A stretch of DNA of 64,000 nucleotides, taken from positions 62,001 to 126,000 of the forward strand of contig NZ_PVZB01000023.1 of NCBI RefSeq assembly GCF_003002025.1, written 5' to 3'. The notes beneath the pieces are model-generated. The model did not search any database. It was given only the letters and a program-made list of their open reading frames with translations, and was not told the DNA's origin. Of this stretch, positions 49,671-59,900 are shown one piece after another (position 1 is the first letter of the stretch; each line of letters begins with the position of its first letter). This stretch comes from Paraburkholderia sp. BL25I1N1. Its GTDB lineage: Bacteria; Pseudomonadota; Gammaproteobacteria; Burkholderiales; Burkholderiaceae. Made by a program: the position numbers and the translations under genes.

Positions 49671-50738
49671 TCACACTGGCCCAATGCAGCGGCGCGCCTC
49701 CTCGCTCGACAAGACGCCCCGGTCCTTGCGATTCGCGGCGCTGGCCGCGTAGACGTCTTTTCGGGCGTGCGTGATGCCGAGCGGTTCGAAGCCGTTGGCC
49801 GGGTTGAATGCCATCTGGTTGATGCGCGCTTCGTCGTCGGCGGAAGGCGGTGACGCAATCTCCAGCACGCCGATCGCAATCGGCGACCCGGCCCATACCA
49901 CCGATGCATCGTTGACCGGCGTGCTTTCTTCATCCACGAAGAACTGTGCGCAGAGTTGCCACTTGAGCGGAGCTTTTTGCAGGCGGTTCAACAGGTCTTC
50001 GCGCAGATAGTCGTCGCCGTGACGGTCGCCGTCGGTGCCTGGCGCCGTGGCGTCTTCGGGTTGCAGCGAGTACTTGATGGCTGCGGGTCCGAGCTTCACG
50101 ACCGAGCCCCAGAACCGCTCGGTCGTCAGGCTTTCGACGGAGCGCAGCGTCGTTTCCCTGGCCAGGATCGCGACGATACGTGCCGTTTCGGCGGGGCCCA
50201 GCGTGCCGTTCAATAGTTCGATCGACGCTTGCTCCAGTGCTCCACGCGCGCCTCTGGCGATCTGGGCGACGAGGATATCGGCGAAGTCCATGAATTGCAC
50301 CGCGTTTCGTGCGTGCGAACGGCCGCCCTCGTTGGTCATGAGGAGGTCGGTTTCCATGCCTTCGGCGGTGAAGAACTTGATGGCGACACCGCGAACATCC
50401 ACGGCCTGGTCGGAGAAAGGGCAGGGCTGGCCGTTCGAAAAACGGCAGGCGACCCGATAGCAAAGCGAGCGCTCCAGATCGTCCTGCTTCGCGAAAGGAC
50501 CATGCTTGAGCGCGATGGGTATCGTTTCGAAGATCCGCAGCGTGCCGAAGGCGCCGAGCGTTTGCTTCTGATGCTGGCCGCGGTCGACGCGTCCGTCCAG
50601 ATGAGTGGCGCTGCTCGCGGCAATCATCGCCTGCTGTGCCTTGATTTTCTCGACCAGCAGCGCGATCGCCTGAGCATTGTCGGGTTGGTCGATCCAGCCG
50701 GTGCCGCGTTCTGCCATGTCGGGGGAGTCGTTGGCCAT
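49671..50738 (-). CDS. Catalase-like heme protein
   Basis: A 355-residue member of the catalase-related family (short catalases, also called catalase core or SrpA-like). The distal heme His56 is in DRGQHQKQTLGAFG, equivalent to the RGFHA motif of catalases; KFFTAEGMETDLLMTNEGGR and NAVQFMDFADI follow. The protein is shorter than monofunctional catalases (about 480) and could act as peroxidase or catalase. GGAGG lies 6 bases upstream of the ATG. Convergent with the aromatic operon, which ends 63 bases away. Confidence 0.85.
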   Translation of the reverse strand: MANDSPDMAERGTGWIDQPDNAQAIALLVEKIKAQQAMIAASSATHLDGRVDRGQHQKQTLGAFGTLRIFETIPIALKHGPFAKQDDLERSLCYRVACRFSNGQPCPFSDQAVDVRGVAIKFFTAEGMETDLLMTNEGGRSHARNAVQFMDFADILVAQIARGARGALEQASIELLNGTLGPAETARIVAILARETTLRSVESLTTERFWGSVVKLGPAAIKYSLQPEDATAPGTDGDRHGDDYLREDLLNRLQKAPLKWQLCAQFFVDEESTPVNDASVVWAGSPIAIGVLEIASPPSADDEARINQMAFNPANGFEPLGITHARKDVYAASAANRKDRGVLSSEEARRCIGPV

Positions 50739-50954
50739 GCTCGTCCTCCATCAAGATTCGCTGCGATGGGAATGCGTCCAGGCCTGCGCCGCGCTGCATT
50801 GGCAGAAGTGCCACTGCTGGCGCGCATGGATGTGCACTACATCGTAGACTACGGCGCAATTGAACGCATCATGGCTTGAGCAGCCGGCGCGTGATCACGG
50901 CGATTACATGGATCACGTGGATCACGGCGGCCGCACGAGCGGCGTTTCACCCGA

Positions 50955-51629
50955 TTAGTGCACGCCCGATGGGTTCGGCGGCGGCAATGCCGGATCGAGC
51001 TTGGCGGACTCTCTGACGAGCTGTTCCGTCATCGCGGCTCCGACCGCGTTCGAGCCGCGACGAGGCTGGTCGTCGTGTGCAAACGGCTCGGGCGGTGGGA
51101 GCGCCGGATCGAGCTTGGCGGATTCCTTGACGAGTTCGTCCGTTGCCGGGGTCGAGAGCGAGGTGGAGTCGCGGCGGTGCAGACCGTCCCGGCTGCGGCC
51201 GGGTTGCACAACGGTGGCTTTTTTTGAATCGGTGCCGGCAAGCACAGTGGCCACAGCGGGTGTTTGGACCGTTTGGGGATGCGGTTGTGCCGGTTGCTGC
51301 TGCATTTGCGCGGCGTGTTCAGTTGACCGTTCGGGCGCGGGCGCGGGCGCGGACGTGATGTGTCCCTGCACGGATTGGGCGGGGCTCGGCGCGGGAGCGC
51401 GAGTGGCGATATCCGCGCTCGCGGCGGGCGGCGGCGTGCCGATTGCGTGGTCGGCTGTCACCTGTAACGTGCCGGACTGCACTTTGTCTGAAGCCGACGC
51501 CGCGGAGCCGTCCGAAACGGCTGCGGGATCGCGGGTCGCCGGATCACTTTTTGGGGACAGTAGGTAAACGGCGAATCCGACCTCTGCCAGCACCAGACCG
51601 ACTACCAACGCTTTTCCGATCTTCCTCAT
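50955..51629 (-). CDS. Membrane-anchored Pro/Ala-rich protein with a C-terminal repeat
   Basis: A 224-residue protein with an N-terminal membrane segment (MRKIGKALVVGLVLAEVGFAVYLL) and a long disordered Pro/Ala/Ser/Gln-rich region. The C-terminus carries the duplicated motif ESAKLDPALPPP, preceded by T-[DE]-x-L-V-[KR], with the second copy at the very end. The composition recalls a TonB or periplasmic linker but no TonB domain follows. ATG 51629 is used. Function unknown; neither family nor partner is recognised. Confidence 0.65.
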   Translation of the reverse strand: MRKIGKALVVGLVLAEVGFAVYLLSPKSDPATRDPAAVSDGSAASASDKVQSGTLQVTADHAIGTPPPAASADIATRAPAPSPAQSVQGHITSAPAPAPERSTEHAAQMQQQPAQPHPQTVQTPAVATVLAGTDSKKATVVQPGRSRDGLHRRDSTSLSTPATDELVKESAKLDPALPPPEPFAHDDQPRRGSNAVGAAMTEQLVRESAKLDPALPPPNPSGVH

Positions 51630-51780
51630 AATTAGCCAACGGTGCTCAGAGCGATGCGAGCGCACATGATAACCAACCGGTGGCTGACGGTTTGTAACGA
51701 GAGGTATGCGGAAGTAACCAGAATACCCGGCGCGGAGCGTGCTAGATTGAACTTACCGCGCCATCAACGGAGCTGTTGCC

Positions 51781-52008
51781 ATGGACACTCATTCGATTCT
51801 GGGCATGATCCACGCCGAAGAGGCACTACTGGTCTCCATCGTGCGGTCGTTGCCACCGGACGTGCGGCGCGCGGTCGCCAACGATTTCCACGAGCAGGCT
51901 CAACTCGCCGAGACGTCGCATCTGAATCCCACCACCGATCGCGAAGCCAGCGACGCGTTCAAGGCTCACATCAGACGGCTGTCGAATATGCTTGCTTCGC
52001 TATCCTGA
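51781..52008 (+). CDS. Small protein of unknown function
   Basis: A 75-residue polar protein, probably helical (MDTHSILGMIHAEEALLVSIV, then LPPDVRRAVANDFHEQAQL). No signal peptide. GGAG is upstream of the ATG at normal spacing. It lies 152 bases from the divergent Pro/Ala-rich gene and convergent with the efflux operon. No family recognised. Confidence 0.6.
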   Translation: MDTHSILGMIHAEEALLVSIVRSLPPDVRRAVANDFHEQAQLAETSHLNPTTDREASDAFKAHIRRLSNMLASLS

Positions 52009-52140
52009 GATAGTCGTTGCGCGGTGAACCGGGCTTTGTCGCGGCGTCGCCGGCGCGGCATCGGATCGCCGGCGCGGCGGTGGCGAAAGAAAACGACCAG
52101 CATCCCGACCGAACGGATCGGCGAGTCAGGGCCTAGGGGC

Positions 52141-53649
52141 TCAGGGCGACGCGCTCTGTTGCCCCGTCTTGCGCGGATCGCTCAGTTCGCTATCGGACCA
52201 GCCGCCTCCCAGGTCGCCGATCAACGACGCCGCATCGAGCAAGCGTGTTTGTTGCACGTTCAATGCGGTTTGCTGAAGATTCAGTTGAGCGGCTTGCGCA
52301 GTCGCCACCGTCGTAAAGTCCACCGTGCCGGCCTGGTATTCATTGCGCGCAATCTCGGTGCCGCGCGTCGCGTCGCGGACGGCGCGCTCCAGCACCTCGG
52401 ATTGCTGCGCGAGGATGCGCAAGCCGGCAAGGTCGTTCTCCACGCCCTGGAACGCCGCCAAAACGGTGCCGCGATAATTGGCCACGGCCGCTTCGTACGA
52501 CGCCTTTGCCGCATCGACCTGCGCACTGCGCTGCCCGCCGTCGAACAGCGTCTCGCTCGCCTGGCCACCCAACGACCACACGTAGTTGCTGATATGCAGC
52601 AGGCCGGCCAACGGCGATTGCGTGAAGCCGTCCAGCGCGGACAGCGAGATCGTCGGGTAATACGCGGCGACGGCCACGCCGATTGCGGCGTTCTGCGCCG
52701 CCATCTGACGCTCGGCGGCGGCAATGTCGGGGCGGCGTTGCAGCAGGGTGGACGGCACGCTGACCGGAATGGACGGCAGCGTCGGCAGCATGGTGTTCGG
52801 AGGGATGTCCAGTTCTTCCGGATTCTTGCCGACCAGCACGGCGATCGCATGAACGTTCTGGGCGCGCGCGACGCCCAGCGCGATCAGACTCGATTGCGCC
52901 GACTCCAGTTGTGTCTGCGCGCTCACCAGGTCTGACGGCGGCACGGTGCCGGCCTTGTCCTGCTCGGCGACGACGCGCAAGGATTGCTGGAACGCGTCGA
53001 CGGTGTGAGTGAGCAGGTCGATATTCGCGTCCGTCACGCGCAGATCGATGATCGCGTTTGCCAGCGCGATCTGCTCGGAGAGCGTGGCGTTCGCGAGCGT
53101 CGCCTGGGTCGCTTGCGCGGTGGCGGCGCTCTGCTCGATATTGCGTCGCACGAGGCCCCACAGGTCGGGCGCCCAGCTGGCGTTGGCTTCGAGCGAGCCG
53201 GCATTGTTGATGCGCTGAAAACTGCTCGCCCCGCCCAGGCCGCCAAGTGAGCCGCTACTGAAGTTGCCGGTCGACGAACGTGCGCGGGTCGCCGATCCCG
53301 TCACGCCGATCGTCGGAAACAGCGCGCTGCGTGCGAGCCGCACTTCGGCCAGTGCCTGCTGGTAATTCGCATAGTCCTGGCGCACGGTCTGGTTCGACAC
53401 CGACACGAGCGGCTCGAATTCATCCATGAGCGGGTCGTTAAAGCCCGTCCACCAGTCGCCCTTCGGAACCTCGGCGGCGGGCTGCGCTTCGGTCCAGCCG
53501 GGCAGTTCTTTCCACGTGGCGGGCGTCGCGACGGGCGGCCGATGGTAGTCGGGGCCGACCGTGCAGCCGGCTGTCAACACCGTCGACAGCACAGTCGAAA
53601 ACACCAGCATCGCGCCGGCCAGTCGGGTGGGGGAGATCGTCTTCATCAT
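52141..53649 (-). CDS. Outer-membrane efflux channel of the RND tripartite system (OprM/NodT-type)
   Basis: A 502-residue outer-membrane factor lipoprotein: signal peptide ending in the lipobox LTAGC (then TVGPDYHRPP, the typical OprM start), two OEP repeats with the characteristic DYANYQQALAEVRLARSALFPTIGVTGSA and VAAYYPTISLSALDGF, and the long coiled-coil regions. It ends the efflux operon. Its ATG overlaps the stop of the MdtC-like pump (ATGA), so the two are coupled. Confidence 0.92.
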   Translation of the reverse strand: MMKTISPTRLAGAMLVFSTVLSTVLTAGCTVGPDYHRPPVATPATWKELPGWTEAQPAAEVPKGDWWTGFNDPLMDEFEPLVSVSNQTVRQDYANYQQALAEVRLARSALFPTIGVTGSATRARSSTGNFSSGSLGGLGGASSFQRINNAGSLEANASWAPDLWGLVRRNIEQSAATAQATQATLANATLSEQIALANAIIDLRVTDANIDLLTHTVDAFQQSLRVVAEQDKAGTVPPSDLVSAQTQLESAQSSLIALGVARAQNVHAIAVLVGKNPEELDIPPNTMLPTLPSIPVSVPSTLLQRRPDIAAAERQMAAQNAAIGVAVAAYYPTISLSALDGFTQSPLAGLLHISNYVWSLGGQASETLFDGGQRSAQVDAAKASYEAAVANYRGTVLAAFQGVENDLAGLRILAQQSEVLERAVRDATRGTEIARNEYQAGTVDFTTVATAQAAQLNLQQTALNVQQTRLLDAASLIGDLGGGWSDSELSDPRKTGQQSASP

Positions 53650-56600
53650 GAACTCGTATCCGGTGCTTCGCCGCGGCGATTCCACGGCAGGCGCGCTGAC
53701 CATCTGGCGAGTCGTGCGCGCAGCCGGTCGAGGTACAGATAAATCACCGGCGTCGTGTACAACGTAAAAACCTGGCTGACGAGCAGGCCGCCCATGACCG
53801 TCACGCCGAGCGGCTGGCGCAGCGACGCGCCCTGGCCGATGCCGATCGCGAGCGGCACGGCGCCCAGCACGGCGGCAGCGGTCGTCATCATGATCGGACG
53901 CAGACGGACCACCGCAGCCTCGTGAATCGCATCGCGCGCGTTCCTGCCTTCGTGGCGCTGCAACTGGATAGCGACATCGACCATCATGATGCCGTTTTTC
54001 TTGACGATGCCGATCAGCAGAATGATGCCGATCATCGCGATCACAGAAAAGGGCGTGCCGAAGATCAGCAAGGCCAGCGTTGCGCCAATGCCCGCCGACG
54101 GCAGCGTCGACAGGATCGTGAGCGGGTGCACCGTGTTCTCGTACAGCACGCCGAGTACGAGATACACCACCACCAGCGCCGCGAGAATCAGCAGCGGCAC
54201 CGCGCCCATCGACTGTCCATAAGCTTGCGCGGCGCCCGCGAACGCGCCATGCACCGACGCCGGCATGCCGATGTCACGCTCGGCCTGCGCAATGATCTCA
54301 CCGGCTTCGCTCAGCGATCCGCCTGCCGGCAGATTGAACGAGATGGTACCGGCCACGAGTCCGCTTTGGTGGTTCACCTGCGTCGCGGTGTGGCTGTTCG
54401 AGAAGGTCATCAGCGCGGCGAGCGGCACCATGGTTTCGGCCGCCGTGCTGTCGGCGCTGCCGCTCGAATTGCCGCCCTTGCTGTTCGAAATGCTGTTGGT
54501 CTGCTGATTCGCTTCGGCATCGGCGTTCAGCGAATTCGTGTTCGCGCTGGTGCTCGACGCGCTGCTGACAGCCGCCGGCTGCTGCACGGCTTTGACGGTG
54601 GCGCGCGACATCTGTGTCTGCTGCGTGCCGTTCGCGTTGCCCGCTGCGGTACTCAGGTAGATCTGATTGAGCGCTTGCGGATATTGCCAATAGGCCGGCG
54701 CGACTTCCATCACGACAAAGTACTGGTTCAGCGCGTTGTAAATGGTCGACACGGTGCGCTGGCCGAACGCGTCGTACAACACGTTGTCGATCTGGTTCGG
54801 CTGAAAACCATAACGCGCGGCGGTCGCGCGGCTGAAATTCACATAGGTTTGCAAGCCGTTCTGTTGCAGATCCGAGTTCACGTCCTCCATCTTGCTGCGG
54901 TATTTACCGAGTTCGGTCACGAGTTTCGGCACCCATGTGAAGAGCGCGTTCGCATCGTCGCTGGTGAGCGTGTACTGGTATTCGGCCGCGGCCTGGCGTC
55001 CGCCGATCTGCAGATCCTGCTGCGCCTGCAGGAAAAGCCGCGCGCCCGAGACGGCGTTGAGTTTCGGCCGCAAGCGGTTGACCACTTCAGTCGCCGACAG
55101 ATGGCGTTCGGCGAGCGGCTTGAGTTCGATGAATACGTTCGCGGTATTCAGCGCGCGTCCGCCGGTAAAACCTGCGACCGAGGCTACCGCGGGGTCCTGC
55201 TTCACGATTGACTGCAATTGCGCGAGCTTCTTTTCCATGGCGCCGAACGAGACGCTCTGGTCGGCAATGATCTGTCCGATCAGAATGCCGGTGTCCTGCT
55301 CCGGAAAGAACGTCCCGGATAGGAGCCGTGCAAGAAACACGTTGGCCACCAGCAGGCCGATCAGCAGCAGGACGACCGCGAGCGCGTGATCGAGCGCCGT
55401 TGCGAGCGAGCGGGAATAGGCCTGTTTGAAGCGCTCGAACTGCGCCTCGATCCAGCGTGCCCAGCGTGCCTTTGAATGCATCGCGCGTTCGTGGCCGAGC
55501 AGGTAGGCGCACATGACCGGCGTGACTGTCAGCGAAATGATCAGCGACAAAATGATCGCGATTGATAGCGTGACCGCGAACTCGTGAAACAGCAGGCCGA
55601 CAATGCCGGGCATCAGCAGGATCGGTAGGAACACCGCGATCAGCGAGAGGCTCATCGAGATCACGGTGAAGCCGACCTCGGCGCTGCCGCGCAGCGCGGC
55701 TTCTTTCGGCTCGAGGCCGGCTTCGAGATGACGCACGATATTTTCCAGCACCACGACCGCGTCGTCGACCACGAAGCCGGTGCCGATGGTCAGCGCCATC
55801 AGCGAGAGATTGTCGATGCTATAGCCGAGCAGATACATCGGTCCGAAGGCGCCGACGATCGAGAGCGGCAGCGCGACCGCCGGAATCAGCGTGGCGCGCG
55901 GTGACAGCAGGAACACGAAGACCACGCCCACCACCAGCAGCACTGCGATGAACAGCGTGCGCTCGGTATCGGCCACCGAGGAGTTCACCGACTCCGAGCG
56001 GTCGATGGCGACGTTCACATGAATCGCGCTCGGCAGCGCGGCTTCGATGATCGGCAGACGGGCGCGGATTTGCCCGACGGTCTGCACGACGTTGCTGCCC
56101 GGCGTCGGATAAACGATCACGAGCACCGCCGACTTGCCGTTGTAGAGTCCGGCATTGCGAATGTTTTCATTCGAATCGCGCACCTGGGCGACGTCGCGCA
56201 ACAGCACGGGCGCGCCGTCGCGATAGGCGATCACCACGTCGCGATATGGCGCGGCCTTGCTGATCTGATCGTTCGATGTCACCACGTAGCGCTGCTCGCC
56301 CTGATCGACATGGCCTTTCGCGCTGTTCGCGTTCGCCGCGCCGATCGCCGCGCGCACGTCTTCGAGGCCGATGCCGTAGCTGTTCAGCTTGCCTGGCTCC
56401 AGCTCGACGCGCACCGAGGGCAACGCGCCGCCGCCGAGCGTGATCTGCCCGACGCCGGTGACTTGCGACAGCTGCTGCTGGATCACGGAGTCGGCGGAGT
56501 CGTAGAGCTGGGCTTTGGTCAGCGTGTCGGAGGTCAGCGCGAGCACCATGATCGGCGCGCCCGCCGGGTTGTACTGGCGGTACGTCGGATTGCTGCGCAG

Positions 56601-56966
56601 CGTGGTCGGCAGATCGGCGCGCGCGGCCTGAATGGCGGCTTGCACGTCGCGCGCCGCGCCGTTGATATCGCGGTTCAGGCCGAACACCACGATGATCAGC
56701 GACGAACCCACGTAGCTGATCGAGGTGAGCTGGTTGACGTCGGCGATGGTGGCGAGACGCCGCTCCAGCGGTGCGGCAACCGTTGCCGCCATGATTTCCG
56801 GACTCGCGCCCGCCATATTCGCCTGCAACGCGATCACCGGAAAGGCGATGTTCGGCAGCGGCGCGACCGGCAGGCGGAAATAGGCAAGCGCGCCGGATAT
56901 CAGGATCGCGAACGCCAGCAGGGCGGTCGCGACCGGGCGCCGGATGAAGAGCGCCGAGATGTTCAC
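53646..56966 (-). CDS. mdtC: RND efflux pump inner-membrane subunit, MdtC-like, with Ser/Asn-rich insertion
   Basis: A 1106-residue RND transporter with the N-terminal MNISALFIRRPVATALLAFAILISG, two large periplasmic porter domains and twelve helices. The proton-relay Asp-Asp pair is in GFVVDDAVVVLEN. MdtC proteins are about 1025 residues; the excess is explained by a roughly 50-residue low-complexity insertion (about residues 790-843, dominated by Ser, Asn, Thr and Ala) in the second porter domain. The gene starts with GTG and overlaps mdtB by GTGA. It forms a heteromultimer with MdtB. Confidence 0.92.
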   Translation of the reverse strand: MNISALFIRRPVATALLAFAILISGALAYFRLPVAPLPNIAFPVIALQANMAGASPEIMAATVAAPLERRLATIADVNQLTSISYVGSSLIIVVFGLNRDINGAARDVQAAIQAARADLPTTLRSNPTYRQYNPAGAPIMVLALTSDTLTKAQLYDSADSVIQQQLSQVTGVGQITLGGGALPSVRVELEPGKLNSYGIGLEDVRAAIGAANANSAKGHVDQGEQRYVVTSNDQISKAAPYRDVVIAYRDGAPVLLRDVAQVRDSNENIRNAGLYNGKSAVLVIVYPTPGSNVVQTVGQIRARLPIIEAALPSAIHVNVAIDRSESVNSSVADTERTLFIAVLLVVGVVFVFLLSPRATLIPAVALPLSIVGAFGPMYLLGYSIDNLSLMALTIGTGFVVDDAVVVLENIVRHLEAGLEPKEAALRGSAEVGFTVISMSLSLIAVFLPILLMPGIVGLLFHEFAVTLSIAIILSLIISLTVTPVMCAYLLGHERAMHSKARWARWIEAQFERFKQAYSRSLATALDHALAVVLLLIGLLVANVFLARLLSGTFFPEQDTGILIGQIIADQSVSFGAMEKKLAQLQSIVKQDPAVASVAGFTGGRALNTANVFIELKPLAERHLSATEVVNRLRPKLNAVSGARLFLQAQQDLQIGGRQAAAEYQYTLTSDDANALFTWVPKLVTELGKYRSKMEDVNSDLQQNGLQTYVNFSRATAARYGFQPNQIDNVLYDAFGQRTVSTIYNALNQYFVVMEVAPAYWQYPQALNQIYLSTAAGNANGTQQTQMSRATVKAVQQPAAVSSASSTSANTNSLNADAEANQQTNSISNSKGGNSSGSADSTAAETMVPLAALMTFSNSHTATQVNHQSGLVAGTISFNLPAGGSLSEAGEIIAQAERDIGMPASVHGAFAGAAQAYGQSMGAVPLLILAALVVVYLVLGVLYENTVHPLTILSTLPSAGIGATLALLIFGTPFSVIAMIGIILLIGIVKKNGIMMVDVAIQLQRHEGRNARDAIHEAAVVRLRPIMMTTAAAVLGAVPLAIGIGQGASLRQPLGVTVMGGLLVSQVFTLYTTPVIYLYLDRLRARLARWSARLPWNRRGEAPDTSS

Positions 56967-59900
56967 GGCGCGTTCTCCGGCGGCGCGGCGGCGCCGTCAT
57001 TCGCCGCGCGGCGGCGGTTCTTCACGCGCTGCGCGAGGCGATCGAAGAAGAGATAGATCACCGGCGTCGTGAACAGCGTCAGCACCTGGCTGAGCGTGAG
57101 CCCGCCGATGATCGCAAGACCCAGCGGCCGGCGCAGTTCCGAACCCGTGCCGGTGCCGAGCAGCATCGGCAGCGCGCCGAGCATGGCGGCGAGCGTGGTC
57201 ATCAGGATCGGCCGGAAGCGCAGCAGCGACGCTTCGAAGATCGCCTCACGCGGCGGCTTGCCGTGCACGCGTTCCGCTTCGAGCGCGAAGTCGACCATCA
57301 TGATCGCGTTCTTCTTGACGATGCCGATCAGCAGCACGATGCCGATGATGCCGATCACGTCGAGATCGCTGCCCGCGATCATCAACGCAAGCAAAGCGCC
57401 GATGCCGGCCGAGGGCAGCGTCGAGAGAATCGTCACCGGGTGAATGTAGCTTTCATACAGCACGCCGAGCACGATATACACCGCGACCAGCGCGGCGATC
57501 AGCAGATACACCTCGCTGGAAAGCGAATCCTCGAACGCCTGGGCCGCGCCCTGGAACGAGGTCGTGATGGAAGGCGGCAGATCCACCGCTTTCTCGGCGT
57601 CGCGGATCTGCGCGACGGCGGCGCTGAGCGACGCGTCCTGCGCGAGGTTGAACGAGATCGTGACGGAAGGGAACTGCGCGAGGTGGCTGATCAACAACGG
57701 CGATTGTGTGATGCTGATCTTCGCGATGCCCGACAGCGGCACCTGCCCGGTGCTGCTCGTTTGACTCGGCAAATACAGATTGCCGATCGACTGCACCGTG
57801 GGAATCGTCTCGGGCTTCGCCACCAGAATCACGCGGTACTGATCGGACTGCTGGAAAATGGTCGAGACGATGCGTTGGCCGAGCGCGTCGTACAGCGCGT
57901 TGTCGATCGTAGCCGCCGTGATGCCGTAGCGCGCGGCAAGCTGGCGGTTCACTTCGACGTTTACGCTCAGGCCGTTGGTGTTCAGATTGCTGGTGACGTC
58001 CGTGATCGCGGCAATCTGCTTCATGCGTGCGATCAGCGCAGGCACGTATTGATTGAAAGCTTGCTGGTTCGGCCCGCGCAGCACGAAGTTGTACTGGTTG
58101 CGCGAGATCGAGGTGTCGAGCGTCAGGTCCTGTTCGGGCTGCAGATAGAGGCGAATGCCGGGCACGTCGGCGACTTCCTGCTGGATGCGGCGGCCGATCT
58201 CCTCTGCGGTGATCGAGCGGTCGTCGCGCGGGCGCAGATTGATCAGGAAGCGGCCGTTGTTCAGCGTCGGATTGGTGCCGTCGATGCCGACATACGAGGT
58301 CAGCGACACCACGTCGGGGTCCTTCAGAATCGCGGCGGCGAGGGCGCTTTGACGCCGGACCATGGCCGTGTACGACACCGAGTTGTCGGCCACGCTGATG
58401 CCCTGAATCACGCCGACGTCCTGCACCGGAAACAGTCCCTTCGGAATCACGATGTACAGGATTGCGGTGAGAGCGACCGTAATCAGCGCGACCACCAGCG
58501 TCAGCAACTGGTGATCGAGCACCCAGACGAGGCCGCGCTCGTACGCGGCGAGCGTCTTGTCGAACAGGCCTTCGCTGATGCGCTCGAAGCGGCTCGGGTG
58601 ACGTTGCGCCTGCGCGCGCAACAGACGCGCGCAGAGCATCGGCACGACGGTCAGCGAGACCACCGCGGAGATCACGATCGTCACCGCGAGCGTGATCGCG
58701 AATTCGCTGAAGAGCCGACCGATCACGCCGCCCATGAACAGCAGCGGAATCAGCACGGCGATCAGCGAGACCGTCAGCGAGAGGATCGTGAAGCCGATCT
58801 GGCCGGCGCCCTCGAGCGCGGCTTCGAGCGGCATCTTGCCTTCCTCCAGATAGCGCACGATGTTCTCGATCATCACGATCGAGTCGTCCACGACGAAACC
58901 GGTCGCGATGATCAGCGCCATCAGCGAGAGGTTGTCGATCGAATAGTTGAGCTGGTACATCACGGCGAGCGTGCCGATCAGCGAGACCGGCACGGAGATG
59001 CTCGGAATGATGGTGGCGGGCACGTTGCGCAGGAACACGAAAATCACCAGCACGACCAGCACGACGGCGAGCACCAGTTCGAACGCGGCGTCCGAGACCG
59101 ACGAGCGGATCACGCCCGTGGTGTTGGCGACCACCGTGACTTGCAGCCCGGCGGGCAGCGTCGATTCGAGCGCCGGCAATTGCTTCATGATCTGGTTGAC
59201 GGTGGCGATCACGTTCGCGCCCGGCTGACGCTGCACGTTCAGCACGATGGCCGGCGTGCGGTTGTACCACGCGCCGCGTTCCACATCCTGCGCGGCCTGG
59301 CTCACGCGCGCGACGTCTCGCAAATACACTGGCGCGCCGTTCTGATACGCGATCACCGTGGCCAGATAGTCTTGCGGATCGACGATCTGGTCGTTCGCGT
59401 TGATGGTGTAATCGAGCTCCGGTCCGTCGAAATTGCCTTTCGGCTGGCTGACGTTGACGTTCGCGAGCAGCGTGCGCAGATCGTCGAGATTCAGGCCGTA
59501 GGCGGCGAGCTTTTGCGGGTCCGCTTCGACGCGCACGGCCGGCACATTGCCGCCGGCGGTTGTGACGAGGCCGACGCCGGGCACTTCGGATATCTTGGTG
59601 GCGAGGCGATTGTTGGCGGTGTCCTGCAACTGCGTCAACGACATGGACTTCGACGTGACCGCGAGCGTGAGGATCGGCTGATCGGCCGGATTGACCTTGG
59701 CGTAGGTCGGCGGCGCGGGCAGGCCGGCCGGCAGGAAGCTGTTGGCGGCGTTGATCGCCTGCTGCACGTTCTGTTCGGCGATGTCGAGATTCAGCGAGAG
59801 ATCGAATTGCAACGTGATCACCGACGCGCCTTCCGAACTGTAAGACACCATCTGCTGCAAGCCCGGAATCTCGCCGAGCTGGACTTCGAGCGGCGCAGTG

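Noticed and set aside
53922..55211. A 429-codon plus-strand frame within the MdtC-like gene
   Set aside because: Antisense shadow of the pump; no start signal or recognisable motif.
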